From assembly GCF_012027635.1 (NCBI RefSeq), contig NZ_SNUS01000001.1:434001-498000 (forward strand): 64,000 nucleotides of DNA. Direction: 5' to 3'. The first letter of the stretch is position 1, and every line of letters starts with the position of its first letter. Under the pieces are notes generated by a model that saw nothing but the letters and a program-made list of their open reading frames with translations, had not been told where the DNA came from and made no database searches. Made by a program: the position numbers and the translations under genes. Shown here piece after piece: positions 49,924 through 61,209 of this stretch. This DNA is from Thermococcus sp. 21S9 (lineage in GTDB: Archaea; Methanobacteriota_B; Thermococci; Thermococcales; Thermococcaceae).

Positions 49924-50617
49924 CCCTCATCTTCTTCTCCACCACTCCAATGAGCGCCAATCCTTCAAGGATTTCCTCAGCGTCTCTCACTCCGCTGAGC
50001 TTCTCCACGTTTCTCGCCTCAACCCAGAGCAGGCCCTTGGAGTGCCACTCGAGCAGGGCCCTCTCGACGCGGTGAACGTCGGAAGGATGAGCGTAGAGCC
50101 TGTAGACGAAGCGAACGAGTGAGTCAAGCCTTTCCTCAAGATACCTCGTTCTGTGGATTTCCTCCAGTATGCCAACGGGAACCTTTTTGTGGTTTTCGCC
50201 CAGGAAGGCCAGCCCCTCAACCTCGGCCGAGAGCTCGCCTATAGCCTTCCTGACGGCGTAGTCGTAGAGCCTGTGGAACTGAACCAGCCTGTCGAAGGAA
50301 GCCTTCAGCCTCGCCCTGGAGTTGAAGTCGTCACCGCGGAGGAGCGAGAGGACCTCCTCAATGCGGAACTTCATCTGGTGCTCGTTCTTGTAGAGCTCCT
50401 TCGAGAGCTCCTCCAGCCTTCCACCGAACTTCGCCAGCTCACGGTAGAGCGACGAGGCCCTCTCAAGCTTCTCGGCCGAGAGCTCGTGCAGTGACCTGAG
50501 AACCGCCTCAAGTTCCTCAACGCTCTTCTCACCGTAGAGCTCGGAGAACCTTGATTCAAAACGGGAGTGAAGCTTCTCAAGCTCCCCGAGAAGTGACCTG
50601 AGCTCGTCAACGTCCAT
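49886..50617 (-). CDS. Coiled-coil protein of unknown function upstream of FAU-1
   Basis: 243 residues. The first two thirds are predicted coiled coil ([31 protein letters not shown] and [23 protein letters not shown]). The last third ([37 protein letters not shown]) reads like a winged-helix-type segment. No known family. Its 3' end overlaps the FAU-1 start, so the two proteins are translated from one message and might act together; that is inference. Confidence 0.7.
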   Translation of the reverse strand: MDVDELRSLLGELEKLHSRFESRFSELYGEKSVEELEAVLRSLHELSAEKLERASSLYRELAKFGGRLEELSKELYKNEHQMKFRIEEVLSLLRGDDFNSRARLKASFDRLVQFHRLYDYAVRKAIGELSAEVEGLAFLGENHKKVPVGILEEIHRTRYLEERLDSLVRFVYRLYAHPSDVHRVERALLEWHSKGLLWVEARNVEKLSGVRDAEEILEGLALIGVVEKKMRGGEGVYRHRAYG

Positions 50618-50743
50618 ACCCGAAACCCCCTAAGGTAGGACTTGGCCGTAGGCCTACTTTTACTTTTCGATTGGCGGAGTTAAACGAAACCGCTTACCCG
50701 AAAGCCTTTTTTAAAAGCTCGTGTATCGGGTTAAGGTGTTGCC

Positions 50744-51670
50744 ATGACCCTCTACGACCGCTTCGGAAGACCAGTGACGAACCTCAGGATTTCGCTCACG
50801 CAGGAGTGCAACTTCCGCTGTTTCTTCTGCCACCGCGAGGGCCAGCGGTTTTTGGCCAAAAACGAGATGACGCCGGAGGAGATAGAAAGGCTCGTTAGAA
50901 TAGCATCGCGCCTCGGAATAAGGAAGGTCAAGCTCACGGGCGGTGAGCCAACCGTTCGGGAGGACATTATTGAAATCGTCCGGAGGATTAAGCCCTACGT
51001 TAGAGACCTGAGCATGACGACCAACGGGAGCAGGCTTAAGGAGCTCGCAGAACCGCTCGCGAAGGCCGGCCTTGATAGGGTGAACGTCTCGCTCCACAGC
51101 CTCAAGCCGGAGGTCTACAAAAAAATCACGGGCGTTGACATGCTCGAAACCGTTCTTGAAGGCATCGAGGAGGCGGTAAAGTATCTCTCCCCGGTCAAGC
51201 TCAACATGACGGTAATGAAGGGCCTCAACGATGGTGAAATCTGGGACATGATAGACTTCTCGGCAAAGACTGGCGCGATACTCCAGCTCATAGAGCTCGA
51301 AGCGCCGAGGGAGATGACGGAGACGGCCTTTTTCAGGAAGTACTTCTACCCCCTCAGGCCGGTGGAGAGGGAGCTCGAAAAGAGAGCCGTCGAAATCCGC
51401 GAGAGGAGGATGCACAGAAGGAAGAAGTACTTCATCCCGACGGACTACGGAATAGCCGAGGTTGAAGTGGTACGGGCGATGCACAACACGGTTTTCTGCG
51501 CCAACTGCACTCGGCTGAGGGTCACCTCGAACGGGAAGTTCAAGACCTGCCTGCTGAGGAACGACGATTTGATAGACTTTTTGACGGCCATGAGAAACGG
51601 CGCGAGCGACGCGGAACTCGTCGATATTTTCAGGAAAGCCGTGTTAAAACGCGAGCCCTACTGGCGGTAG
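50744..51670 (+). CDS. moaA: GTP 3',8-cyclase MoaA (molybdenum cofactor synthesis)
   Basis: Radical SAM enzyme starting molybdopterin (here tungstopterin) synthesis from GTP. 308 residues. CNFRCFFCH (Cys 22, 26, 29) binds the SAM cluster; [10 protein letters not shown] supplies the GGE motif; the C-terminal cluster is [26 protein letters not shown] precedes the ATG. Tungsten enzymes of Thermococcales depend on this cofactor. No other moa gene is adjacent. Confidence 0.94.
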   Translation: MTLYDRFGRPVTNLRISLTQECNFRCFFCHREGQRFLAKNEMTPEEIERLVRIASRLGIRKVKLTGGEPTVREDIIEIVRRIKPYVRDLSMTTNGSRLKELAEPLAKAGLDRVNVSLHSLKPEVYKKITGVDMLETVLEGIEEAVKYLSPVKLNMTVMKGLNDGEIWDMIDFSAKTGAILQLIELEAPREMTETAFFRKYFYPLRPVERELEKRAVEIRERRMHRRKKYFIPTDYGIAEVEVVRAMHNTVFCANCTRLRVTSNGKFKTCLLRNDDLIDFLTAMRNGASDAELVDIFRKAVLKREPYWR

Positions 51671-51713
51671 AAAGGTTTTTGTGGATTAGCGCGCAGTTTT
51701 GAACGGTGGGACT

Positions 51714-53580
<1,867 letters not shown>

Positions 53581-53585
53581 CACAT

Positions 53586-55100
53586 TCACTTCTTCAGGAA
53601 ATCAAACAGCGTCGCCTGCTTGCCCTTCTTCTTTTCGGGCTTCTTCTCCTTCTTACCGACCGCTTCTATCTCCCTCTCTGCCTCCTCAAGCTCCTCCTCT
53701 GTGAGCTCCTCTTCTTCCTCGGGCTTTTCTTCGGGGGTTCCTTCCCCTTCAGGCTCTTCAGTTTCTTCAAATTCTTCGGTTTCCCCAGCCTCTTCCTTCT
53801 CCTTAGCCTTCCTGAGACCCTCGCGGACACTTGTCTCCAGCCTGCCCCGCTCCTTGAGCTTCTTCTCGATGTTCATGGCCTTGCCCCAGATGGTCTTGGC
53901 CTTCTCCGAATCTCCAGCGAGGAATTCAACCTCCTTCTCGCTGAGGTCGAGGAAAACCGTGAAGTGTGCCGCTAAATCCTGGTTGTTCTCAAAGATGACG
54001 CGGAGGTAGTGGAGGGTCTCCAGGGCTTCAAGCTTGGCCATGTGCATCTCCTTCATGACCTTCTTGACTATCGAGTCCCTGAGCGTTCTCTCGGTCTTGC
54101 TCTCGGTGAGGAGCTTGATGGTCTTCGGCGGGTAAATCCTCACGAAGCCCTTCTTCTTGACTCCTGCAACGGCCACTCCAGCGGTCATCATGTCCGTTGC
54201 ATATTTCCAGAGCGAGTAGTTGCCCGTCCTCTGGGCCCTGGCGAGGTATATGTCGGCCCGGCTGAGGGCTTCGTATGCCCGCGCTATGTCCTCGGGCCTG
54301 TAGTAGACGTAGGGCACGTTCTCGTCAATCCAGAGGAGGAGCTCGTTCGGAAACATGTCCACTCCGAGCGTCGCCAGCTTGGCCTTCTTGGCGTTGTCGG
54401 TCGCGAAAACCTGAGCTAAAGCCTGGAAGACGCTCTTCTCAACGTCGCGGTAAGCGAGAACCTCCTTAGCGTCCTCAACGCCACCGGTAACCACCGTCTG
54501 GAGGTCGTTTATCGCCGCTCTCAAATCGCCGTTCGCGCGCTTGGCTATCTCGTAGAGTATCTCCTTCGGAACGGTCTTTCCTTCACGCTTGAGAATCCTC
54601 ACGAGGGCCTTTATGATGTCCCTCTGCGTTAACCGCTTGTACTGAACGATAAGGGCCCTGTTGCGAATCTCCTTGGGAACCTCCCAGTAGTGGTTAGCGC
54701 TCATGATTATCGGGTTCTTGGCCCTATCGATGAGCTTCGCTATCTCGCGGGCACCGCTCGGTTCTATGTTGTCCGCCTCGTCGAGGAAGATTAGCTTCCG
54801 CCTCTTTCCCAAAATGTCCATCGTATAAGCGGCCTGAACGTAGCGCTCTATCTTCTCGTAGGTCCTCTCGTCGCTCGCGTTCAGCTCGATGACCTCGAAG
54901 CCGTACTCGTTGGCCAAAGCGTAGACGGTCGTCGTCTTGCCGACGCCCGGCGGTCCGGCGAGTATTAGCGCCTTCTTCTTCGGTGGGTTGCCGTGAAGCC
55001 AAGCCTCGACCCAGGCCCTCACCTGCTCTATTGCCTTCTCCTGGTTCACTATCTCGCTCAGTTTCCTCGGCCGGTACTTCTCAACCCACGGCACGGTCAT
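53586..55100 (-). CDS. rfcL: Replication factor C large subunit
   Basis: Clamp loader subunit that with RfcS places the PCNA ring on DNA. 504 residues from ATG 55100. AAA+ module with Walker A GPPGVGKT (49-56), Walker B IFLDEAD, and sensor 1. The C-terminus has a long Glu/Lys-rich linker (about 430-490) and ends with the PCNA-interacting peptide [10 protein letters not shown]. The start overlaps the rfcS stop region, so the pair is translated together. No intein. Confidence 0.97.
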   Translation of the reverse strand: MTVPWVEKYRPRKLSEIVNQEKAIEQVRAWVEAWLHGNPPKKKALILAGPPGVGKTTTVYALANEYGFEVIELNASDERTYEKIERYVQAAYTMDILGKRRKLIFLDEADNIEPSGAREIAKLIDRAKNPIIMSANHYWEVPKEIRNRALIVQYKRLTQRDIIKALVRILKREGKTVPKEILYEIAKRANGDLRAAINDLQTVVTGGVEDAKEVLAYRDVEKSVFQALAQVFATDNAKKAKLATLGVDMFPNELLLWIDENVPYVYYRPEDIARAYEALSRADIYLARAQRTGNYSLWKYATDMMTAGVAVAGVKKKGFVRIYPPKTIKLLTESKTERTLRDSIVKKVMKEMHMAKLEALETLHYLRVIFENNQDLAAHFTVFLDLSEKEVEFLAGDSEKAKTIWGKAMNIEKKLKERGRLETSVREGLRKAKEKEEAGETEEFEETEEPEGEGTPEEKPEEEEELTEEELEEAEREIEAVGKKEKKPEKKKGKQATLFDFLKK

Positions 55101-55105
55101 AGCAA

Positions 55106-56098
55106 TCACTTGCCCTTCTTGTCGCCCATAATCGTGAACTGAGCGAGCAACGCCTCGAGCTGTATCATCTCGTTGGCCCCTTCAACGAGCCTGAAGTTGT
55201 ACTCGCCTATTTTGTCCGCCAGAGCGACCTTCTTGTCCTCGGGAATCGGTAGGTTGAAGACCTCCTTGTGCATCTGAATCAGCACGTCCTCACCGCTGAG
55301 GCCCTGCTTGAGGAGAACCTCCCTCAGCTTCTCCCTCGCCTTCAGGAAGTTGCCCTCCAGAGCCAGGGTCATCATCTCGCGAACGTCCTCGGGGCGGGCC
55401 CTGCTGGCAACGAGGAAGACGTTCTCGTCGGTTATCTTCTTGTCGAGAGCCGCTGCCGCCTGGAGGACGTTAATTGCCCTCCTCAAATCGCCTTCCGCAA
55501 CGTAGAGAATCGCCTGCAGGCCCTCCTCAGTGAGCTCAAGCCCCTCCTGCTCGGCAATGTATTTTATGCGCTTCGCTATGTCCTCGTCGTTGAGGGGCCT
55601 GAAGCGGAAGATTGCACACCTCGACTGTATCGGCTCGATTATCTTTGAGGAGTAGTTACAGCTGAGGATAAAGCGAACGTTGTTGGAGAACATCTCCATC
55701 GTTCTCCTCAAAGCCTGCTGGGCGTCCTGCGTTAGAGCGTCTGCCTCATCAAGGAAGATTATCTTGAAGCTCGCCCCGCCTATCGGCTTCGTCCTTGCAA
55801 ACTCCTTAACCTTCTCCCTAATTACGTTTATTCCGCGCTCGTCGCTCGCGTTGAGCTCGAGAAAGTTGTGCCTCCAGTTCTCGCCGAACAGCTCGCGGGC
55901 AAGGGCTAAAGCGGCGGTCGTCTTTCCAACGCCGGGCGGTCCAGCGAAGAGCAGGTGGGGCATCGAACCGGTTTTAGCGTAGTGTTTGAGCCTCTTGACT
56001 ATGTGCTCCTGACCAACGATGTCATCGAGCCTCTGAGGGCGGTACTTTTCAACCCAGGGCTTCTCGAGAACCTTAACCTCTCTAATCTCCTCGGTCAT
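55106..56098 (-). CDS. rfcS: Replication factor C small subunit
   Basis: 330 residues from ATG 56098 (GGTGG five bases upstream). AAA+ ATPase with Walker A GPPGVGKT (53-60), Walker [11 protein letters not shown], sensor SCNYSS and the SRC motif (QSRCAIFRF) for neighbouring ATP sites. It forms the main part of the RFC heteropentamer. Some Pyrococcus relatives carry inteins at this locus; none is present here. rfcL follows in the same operon. Confidence 0.97.
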   Translation of the reverse strand: MTEEIREVKVLEKPWVEKYRPQRLDDIVGQEHIVKRLKHYAKTGSMPHLLFAGPPGVGKTTAALALARELFGENWRHNFLELNASDERGINVIREKVKEFARTKPIGGASFKIIFLDEADALTQDAQQALRRTMEMFSNNVRFILSCNYSSKIIEPIQSRCAIFRFRPLNDEDIAKRIKYIAEQEGLELTEEGLQAILYVAEGDLRRAINVLQAAAALDKKITDENVFLVASRARPEDVREMMTLALEGNFLKAREKLREVLLKQGLSGEDVLIQMHKEVFNLPIPEDKKVALADKIGEYNFRLVEGANEMIQLEALLAQFTIMGDKKGK

Positions 56099-56146
56099 GT
56101 ATTCCACCTAAACCTTTATGAGAGCCAAGAGTTTAAGGGCTTTGCC

Positions 56147-56605
56147 ATGGACCCGCTTGAGCACGCCTCGATTCCGAGCCTCGTCTATCTCGCACTCTCC
56201 GGCGAGCCGACGATAGCTGGACTCACCGCCCTCGTCCTCGGCGCGGTCTTCCCCGACCTCGATGCTTTGGCTGAGGAGCACCGCTCATACCTCCACTCCC
56301 TCCTGCCCTTTCTCCCGGCCCTTCTCCTCGGCCTGAACCTCGGCGGTCCGTTCCTGCTCTTCGCCCTCGGCTGGGGGAGCCATCTCTTTCTCGACTTCTT
56401 CACCGGCGTCGTGCCCGTTGCTTACCCGCTCTCGCGGAGGGGCTGGGGGTTGTCAATCATAGTAACTGGGCCGAGAAATTTTGGAGTTGAGCTCAGACTA
56501 ATCGAAAGGTATCCGGACAGAAAGCACGATTACAGGCTGGAAATCGGCGGAAGCTTCGCACTCGCCCTTTTGGCAATCCTCACGGCAATAATTAGACTGC
56601 ACTAA
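56147..56605 (+). CDS. DUF457-type membrane-bound metal-dependent hydrolase
   Basis: 152 residues. MDPLEHASIPSLVYLAL, GAVFPDLDAL, HRSYLHSLLPFLP and GWGSHLFLDFFT carry the spaced His and Asp residues of the YdjM/DUF457 family, embedded in four hydrophobic helices. Enzymatic function is not established. The TATA-like acctttatga (56111-56120) is about 27 bases before the ATG, implying a very short leader. It is divergent from rfcS. Confidence 0.8.
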   Translation: MDPLEHASIPSLVYLALSGEPTIAGLTALVLGAVFPDLDALAEEHRSYLHSLLPFLPALLLGLNLGGPFLLFALGWGSHLFLDFFTGVVPVAYPLSRRGWGLSIIVTGPRNFGVELRLIERYPDRKHDYRLEIGGSFALALLAILTAIIRLH

Positions 56606-56660
56606 CCGGTTCAGTGCAAAACTTTTATACCTCGATGTTCAACTAGGACCGGTGGTTCTC

Positions 56661-57848
56661 ATGGGGAAGCTTGACTGGATTAGGGAAGAGCTCCAGGAGC
56701 TCAAGGATAAGGGCCTCTACGTGACCATAAGGAAGCTTGAGAGCGCCCAGGGCCCGTGGGTCGTCGTCGACGGCAAGAAGGTTCTCAACATGTGCTCCAA
56801 CAACTACCTCGGTCTCGCCGCGCACCCGGAAATTAGATACGCAGCGATTAGGGCCATTCTCGACTACGGTGTTGGTGCCGGAGCCGTGAGAACGATAGCT
56901 GGAACGATGGAGCTTCACGTTGAGCTCGAGGAGAAGCTGGCGAAGTTCAAGAAGCGCGAAGCGGCCATACTCTTCCAGAGCGGTTACAACGCGAACCTCG
57001 GAGCGATAAGCGCCCTCCTCAAGAAAGGGGAAGACGGAGTCTTCATCAGCGAGGAGCTCAACCACGCGAGCATAATAGACGGAATGCGCCTCAGCGGTGC
57101 GCCGAAGGTTATCTACAAGCACATCGACATGGAGGACCTTGAGAGGAGGCTCAAGGAGAACAAGGACAAGAAGAAGAAAATCATCGTCAGCGACGGTGTC
57201 TTCTCGATGGACGGCGACCTCGCCCCGCTCCCGGAGATGGCCGAGCTTGCGGAGCAGTACGATGCCATACTCTACATAGATGACGCCCACGGTGAAGGAG
57301 TTTTAGGAGACAGCGGAAGGGGTATCGTTGACCACTTCAAGCTCCACGACAGGGTTGACTTCGAGATGGGAACCCTGAGCAAGGCCTTCGGTGTCATCGG
57401 CGGTTACGTCGCCGGTCCCGAGGAGGCCATCGAGTACCTCCGCCAGAGGGCGAGGCCGTTCCTCTTCTCCAGCGCGCCGAACCCACCGGACGTCGCGGCG
57501 GCCATAGCGTCCGTCGAGATTCTCCAGAGGAGCGACGAGCTGGTTAGAAAGCTCTGGGACAACACCCACTTCCTCCAGAACGGGCTGAGAGACCTCGGCT
57601 ACGACCTCGGAAACACCAAGCACCCGATTACTCCAGTTATGCTCTACGACGAGAAGCTCGCCCAGGAGTTCAGCAGACGCTTATACGACGAGTACAACAT
57701 CTTCGCCCAGGCCATCGTCTACCCGACCGTCCCGCTTGGAACTGCGAGGATAAGGCTCGAACCCTCAGCGGCCCACAGCAAGGAGGACCTCCAGTACGTC
57801 ATAGATGCGTTCGAGGACCTTGGAAAGAAGACAGGGTTCTTGAAGTGA
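56661..57848 (+). CDS. kbl: Glycine C-acetyltransferase (2-amino-3-ketobutyrate CoA ligase)
   Basis: PLP enzyme cleaving 2-amino-3-ketobutyrate with CoA to glycine and acetyl-CoA in threonine breakdown. 395 residues from ATG 56661 (GGTGG five bases upstream). Features: CSNNYLGLAAHPE, ELNHASIIDGMRLS, YIDDAHGEGVLG and the PLP lysine motif TLSKAFGVIGGY. Other alpha-oxoamine synthases (BioF) are the alternative; length and N-terminus favour Kbl. Threonine dehydrogenase is not adjacent. Confidence 0.88.
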   Translation: MGKLDWIREELQELKDKGLYVTIRKLESAQGPWVVVDGKKVLNMCSNNYLGLAAHPEIRYAAIRAILDYGVGAGAVRTIAGTMELHVELEEKLAKFKKREAAILFQSGYNANLGAISALLKKGEDGVFISEELNHASIIDGMRLSGAPKVIYKHIDMEDLERRLKENKDKKKKIIVSDGVFSMDGDLAPLPEMAELAEQYDAILYIDDAHGEGVLGDSGRGIVDHFKLHDRVDFEMGTLSKAFGVIGGYVAGPEEAIEYLRQRARPFLFSSAPNPPDVAAAIASVEILQRSDELVRKLWDNTHFLQNGLRDLGYDLGNTKHPITPVMLYDEKLAQEFSRRLYDEYNIFAQAIVYPTVPLGTARIRLEPSAAHSKEDLQYVIDAFEDLGKKTGFLK

Positions 57849-57864
57849 ACCCCCTCTTCTCTCT

Positions 57865-58263
57865 TTATACTCCTGCAAAAAACAATCCTGAAATCAAAAA
57901 CCCCAAGAAGTAGGAGATAAAGAGCGTAAGCAGTCCAACTCCCGCGAGCTCCTCGAATTTTCCGGAGGATACCTCTTCATCATAAAAGCCCATTTTAATC
58001 ATGCGTCTGTTATCCCATTTCGGCACAATCCAGCCAATTGTAACCGCCCAGAGCACCAGCGAGATTAATGCAATGGACAAAACACCGCTGAAGAGTGTTA
58101 AAAAGTGGATAGTGCCAAGGACTGCGGAGAGTAATGACACCAAAAGGAACCGCGCGATTAGCTCCTTACCCGGCCAAGAACTCAAGAACAAGCGGGGATA
58201 CATGAGACGGATAATGAGCCAGAGAAAGGGCCACAGAAGAAGTACAAGCGCCAATGTTCTCAT
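57865..58263 (-). CDS. Hypothetical membrane protein
   Basis: 132 residues with four predicted transmembrane helices (ALVLLLWPFLWLIIRLM, FLLVSLLSAVLGTIHFLTLF, VLSIALISLVLWAVTIGWIV, VGLLTLFISYFLGFLISGLFF) and a short charged loop (PKWDNRRMIKMGFYDEEVSSGKFEE). No family recognised. GGTG precedes the ATG. It lies 12 bases downstream of endA and is probably the last gene of the rimI-endA operon. Confidence 0.65.
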   Translation of the reverse strand: MRTLALVLLLWPFLWLIIRLMYPRLFLSSWPGKELIARFLLVSLLSAVLGTIHFLTLFSGVLSIALISLVLWAVTIGWIVPKWDNRRMIKMGFYDEEVSSGKFEELAGVGLLTLFISYFLGFLISGLFFAGV

Positions 58264-58275
58264 GGCGATACACCA

Positions 58276-58782
58276 TCAGAACTTCGTCCACTCGACCTTG
58301 TAATATGTAACGTCCGCGTCCTCATCAACTATCGCCATCACCATGTTCTTCCTGACGCCGTGGGCGACCCTAACGCGCGCTGTTATGTCGTTCGGGCTCA
58401 GGCGGGAGTTCTCGGGCAGGACCCACACGAGCCACTGGGAGTGCTCGTCCATTCCACGCCTGTAAACCCGGAAGTGCGAGCCGAACTTGAGGCCGGACTT
58501 GACGGTGTAGCCCCTGTCGCGCAGGTCCTTGTAGACGAGGTACTTGGCGTCGAACAGCTCGTCCCTCTTCCTCCCGAGGTTCATGAGTTCCTCGACGGTT
58601 AGTTTTCTCTTCCCGTCCCTGACCTCTATCTTGCCCCTCTCGACGAGATATGTAGCTTCAAGTAGCGAGAGGAAGAGCTTGCCCTCCACCAGCTTTCCGA
58701 AGTGGCGCTTGTTGTAAAGGCCGTTTATCGCGTTCTGGTCTGTCGAGAATACTCTATCCCCGCTCAGGTAAAAGACTATCAT
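58276..58782 (-). CDS. endA: tRNA-splicing endonuclease
   Basis: Cuts bulge-helix-bulge structures in archaeal tRNA introns and rRNA precursors. 168 residues from ATG 58782; GGAGGGG lies six bases upstream, and this ATG shares its A with the stop of rimI (TGATG), so translation is coupled. An earlier in-frame ATG at 58797 falls before that site. The homotetramer-type catalytic residues are visible: Tyr in DLRDRGYTV, His in FGSHFRVY, Lys in VRKNMVMA. The long inverted repeats around 16S and 23S in this window are its likely substrates. Confidence 0.95.
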   Translation of the reverse strand: MIVFYLSGDRVFSTDQNAINGLYNKRHFGKLVEGKLFLSLLEATYLVERGKIEVRDGKRKLTVEELMNLGRKRDELFDAKYLVYKDLRDRGYTVKSGLKFGSHFRVYRRGMDEHSQWLVWVLPENSRLSPNDITARVRVAHGVRKNMVMAIVDEDADVTYYKVEWTKF

Positions 58783-59282
58783 CAGCTTCCCCTCCATTCC
58801 TCTGCAGGCAGGAGCATGTAGTATGCATCTTCGCCGTCCGAGTAGTAGCCGATAATCCGCTTCACCTTCCGGAAGCCGAAGCGCTCGTAGAGCTTTATGG
58901 CCTTTTCGTTGCTCACGCGAACTTCGAGGCCGATGTAACGAGCTCCCCGCGCAATGAGCCTGTCTATCGCCTCTGTGAGCAGGGCCGAGCCTATGCCGTT
59001 TCCACGGTAGCGCTCCTCAACGGCTATGCTCATTATGTGCCCCTCAAGGTCCGGGCGGAGGTAGGCCATGACATAGCCGATTACCCTGCCGTTGTACTCG
59101 GCAACGAGAAAAGTGTCCGGGTTGTTCTCAAGGAAGACGAGGAAGATTCCCCTCGGGTAGGCCTCGCGGAAGGACTCCCTCTCGATTCTCATCACGTCGC
59201 TTATGTCGAAGAGCTTCGCCGGCCGTATCGTGACGAGTGCCAGCGGTATTCTGGCCCTCACTTCCCTCGCTGAGACGCTCAT
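58782..59282 (-). CDS. rimI: RimI/Ard1-type N-terminal protein acetyltransferase
   Basis: 166 residues of GNAT fold. VTIRPAKLFDISDVMRIERESF (motif C), IMSIAVEERYRGNGIGSALLTEAI (acetyl-CoA site, R/QxxGxG/A) and LEVRVSNEKAIKLYERFGFRKVKRIIGYYSDGEDAYYM. Archaeal members acetylate protein N-termini with broad specificity. A shared TATA element at 59304-59311 lies upstream. The stop overlaps the endA start. Confidence 0.92.
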   Translation of the reverse strand: MSVSAREVRARIPLALVTIRPAKLFDISDVMRIERESFREAYPRGIFLVFLENNPDTFLVAEYNGRVIGYVMAYLRPDLEGHIMSIAVEERYRGNGIGSALLTEAIDRLIARGARYIGLEVRVSNEKAIKLYERFGFRKVKRIIGYYSDGEDAYYMLLPAEEWRGS

Positions 59283-59303
59283 GGTAGTAACTATCCCCCA
59301 AGG

Positions 59304-59311
59304 CTTTTAAG
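59304..59311. promoter_or_regulatory. Palindrome-like TATA element between rimI and the C/D box RNA
   Basis: cttttaag can be read on both strands. On the minus strand it lies about 25 bases from the rimI start (59282); on the plus strand about 25 bases from 59333, just ahead of the C/D box RNA. Confidence 0.35.
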
Positions 59312-59343
59312 GCTTGAGGGGACTCTCTATGGGGTGGCCACCC

Positions 59344-59404
59344 CGACGTGATGAGCACTCTCGAACCTGACCCCGGGATGATGACCGGATTCCTGGCTGA
59401 TGCA
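59344..59404 (+). ncRNA. C/D box sRNA, predicted guide for a 23S 2'-O-methylation
   Basis: Box C GTGATGA (59348-59354), 12-nt guide GCACTCTCGAAC, box D' CTGA (59367-59370), 7-nt spacer, box C' ATGATGA (59378-59384), 12-nt guide CCGGATTCCTGG (59385-59396), box D CTGA (59397-59400). All four boxes are consensus. The D guide pairs with 23S over 10 consecutive bases plus one G-U pair (plus-strand equivalent 40543-40553), placing the methyl group on the G opposite 40549. A target for the D' guide was not found. The RNA sits between rimI and the ABC permease gene. Confidence 0.82.
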
Positions 59405-59438
59405 TCAACTTTAAAAGGCTGGACAAAAACTCCAGCAC

Positions 59439-60452
59439 ATGCGAAAGTGGCTCCCCGCCCTGCTCCTCCTTTCAGCCCTCTCGATTTTCCTCGGTGTTTA
59501 CTTCGGCCCGGTTAGCTTGAGCGTTTCAGATGTCACTCAAAGCTTATCCTATGGAATAAAGCTCACCCTCTCGCACTTCACGGAGGTAAACCCCGGAAAG
59601 GCGCCGGACTACTTCGTCATCGTATGGCAACTCCGCTTACCTGAGGTCCTTCTCGCTTACTTCGTCGGCCTCGCGCTGGCGAGTGCCGGAGTCGCGAGCC
59701 AGGCCCTCTTTCGAAACCCCCTCGCCGACCCATACATAATAGGGATAAGCTCCGGCGCCGCGCTCGGCTCAGCCATCGGAACGCTGATTAACCCGGCCTA
59801 CATGGCCCCCCTCGCGCTCCTCTTTTCCTTCCTCTCGGTCTTCATCGTCTACACGATAGCGAGAACGAACGGTGCGGTTCCCGTTGACACCCTCCTCCTG
59901 GCGGGAATAGCCTACGGCTTCCTTGCAAACGCGATAACGTGGTATATCTACGTTACCCACCCCCAGGAGAGCCATCTGAGCTGGATGTGGCTTCTCGGGA
60001 GCTTCAACGGGAGCACCTGGCGGGACGTCGGGATAATGCTCATCGTTTCGCTTCTCGGCGTTGGCTTCCTCAGCTGGCGCTGGCGCGAGCTGAACCTAAT
60101 ACTCCTCGGCGAGGAGAGCATAGCCCTCGGCCTCGACCTTCACCTGTACAGAAAAATCTTCCTCGGCGTCATAGCGACGCTTACTGCTTTCGCCGTTTAC
60201 ACCGCCGGAATAATCGGCTTCATCGGACTGGTAAGTCCCCACATAATGCGCCTCCTCCTCGGGCCGAACCACAGGGAGTTAACGCCAGCAACGGCCCTCT
60301 TCGGCGGTGTTCTGCTCGTCGTTGCGGATTTGCTCGCGAGAACAGTGGCGAAGCCCACCGTAATCCCGGTCGGCATAGTAACGGCCCTCATGGGCGCGCC
60401 CTTCTTCCTCTACCTCCTGATGAGGCACAAGAGGGGTGAGCTCGTTGCTTGA
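59439..60452 (+). CDS. ABC transporter permease, FecCD/BtuC family
   Basis: 337 residues, about nine to ten helices. Family marks: FFRNPLADP-like LFRNPLADPYIIGISSGAALG, GTLINPAYMAPLA, WLLGSFNGSTW and the coupling region GFIGLVSPHIMRLLLGPNHRELTPATALFGG. It imports iron chelates, cobalamin or similar with the ATPase encoded next. A TATA-like tttaaaag (59410-59417) lies 26 bases before the ATG and there is no ribosome site, so the message should be leaderless. No substrate-binding protein gene adjoins. Confidence 0.92.
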   Translation: MRKWLPALLLLSALSIFLGVYFGPVSLSVSDVTQSLSYGIKLTLSHFTEVNPGKAPDYFVIVWQLRLPEVLLAYFVGLALASAGVASQALFRNPLADPYIIGISSGAALGSAIGTLINPAYMAPLALLFSFLSVFIVYTIARTNGAVPVDTLLLAGIAYGFLANAITWYIYVTHPQESHLSWMWLLGSFNGSTWRDVGIMLIVSLLGVGFLSWRWRELNLILLGEESIALGLDLHLYRKIFLGVIATLTAFAVYTAGIIGFIGLVSPHIMRLLLGPNHRELTPATALFGGVLLVVADLLARTVAKPTVIPVGIVTALMGAPFFLYLLMRHKRGELVA

Positions 60453-61167
60453 GGCGAGAATCTCTTTCGCATACGGCGAGAGGGAGGTTTTGAAAAACGT
60501 AGAGCTCAAAGCCGAGAGGGGCGAACTTCTCGCGGTAATCGGGCCCAACGGGGCCGGGAAGAGCACGCTCCTCAAGTGCCTCGTCGGAATTCTAAAGCCG
60601 ATGGGAACGGCCAGGCTCGATGGCGTTGAGCTGACATCGCTCAGGCCGGCTGAAAGGGCGAAGTTCATAACCTACGTTCCCCAGAGTTCCCTTCCCCAGT
60701 TCGCTTTCACAGTTGAGGAGTTCGTCGAGATGGGCGCCTACATAACGCGGGGAAGCGTCAGGGAAGCGCTCGAGAGGGTCGGCCTCTGGGAGAGGAGAAA
60801 GGAAAGAGTAACGAGCCTCAGCGGTGGGGAATTCCAGCTCGCGCTCATAGCGAGGGCTTTGGCACAGGGGAGTAAATCAATCCTCCTCGACGAGCCCACG
60901 AGCCACCTCGACGTGAACCACGCACTCATGGTGATGGAGTTGCTTAACAAGCTCAAAGGGGAGAAGATTATCGTTGCGGTCCTCCACGACCTCAACCTCG
61001 CGTTAAGCTACGCAGACAGGGTTCTCGTCCTGAAGGACGGCGAAAAGGTCTGGGAAGGGCCTTCGAGGAAGCTGGAGCCAGCGGTGATAGAGACCACCTA
61101 CGGGATAAAGGCGAAGATAATCGAGGCCGAGGGGAAGCGCCTTCTCGTGCCGGGGCTGAAGGGCTAA
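60436..61167 (+). CDS. ABC transporter ATP-binding protein (FecE/BtuD family)
   Basis: 243 residues (GTG 60436) or 240 (TTG 60445, which has GGGGTG at six bases). Walker A GPNGAGKST, Q-loop YVPQSS, signature LSGGEFQ, Walker B SILLDEPTSHLD and the H-loop AVLHDLN are all intact. It overlaps the permease gene by 17 bases and powers that transporter. The signature has F after GGE, a mild variant. Confidence 0.93.
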   Translation: MSSLLEARISFAYGEREVLKNVELKAERGELLAVIGPNGAGKSTLLKCLVGILKPMGTARLDGVELTSLRPAERAKFITYVPQSSLPQFAFTVEEFVEMGAYITRGSVREALERVGLWERRKERVTSLSGGEFQLALIARALAQGSKSILLDEPTSHLDVNHALMVMELLNKLKGEKIIVAVLHDLNLALSYADRVLVLKDGEKVWEGPSRKLEPAVIETTYGIKAKIIEAEGKRLLVPGLKG

Positions 61168-61209
61168 GGTTTAAAACTTCGGCGCGTTTCTTACTTCAGG
61201 TGAGAGAAG

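Noticed and set aside
55106-56098. Intein in the RFC small subunit, as in some Pyrococcus species
   Set aside because: The protein has normal length and uninterrupted Walker and SRC motifs.
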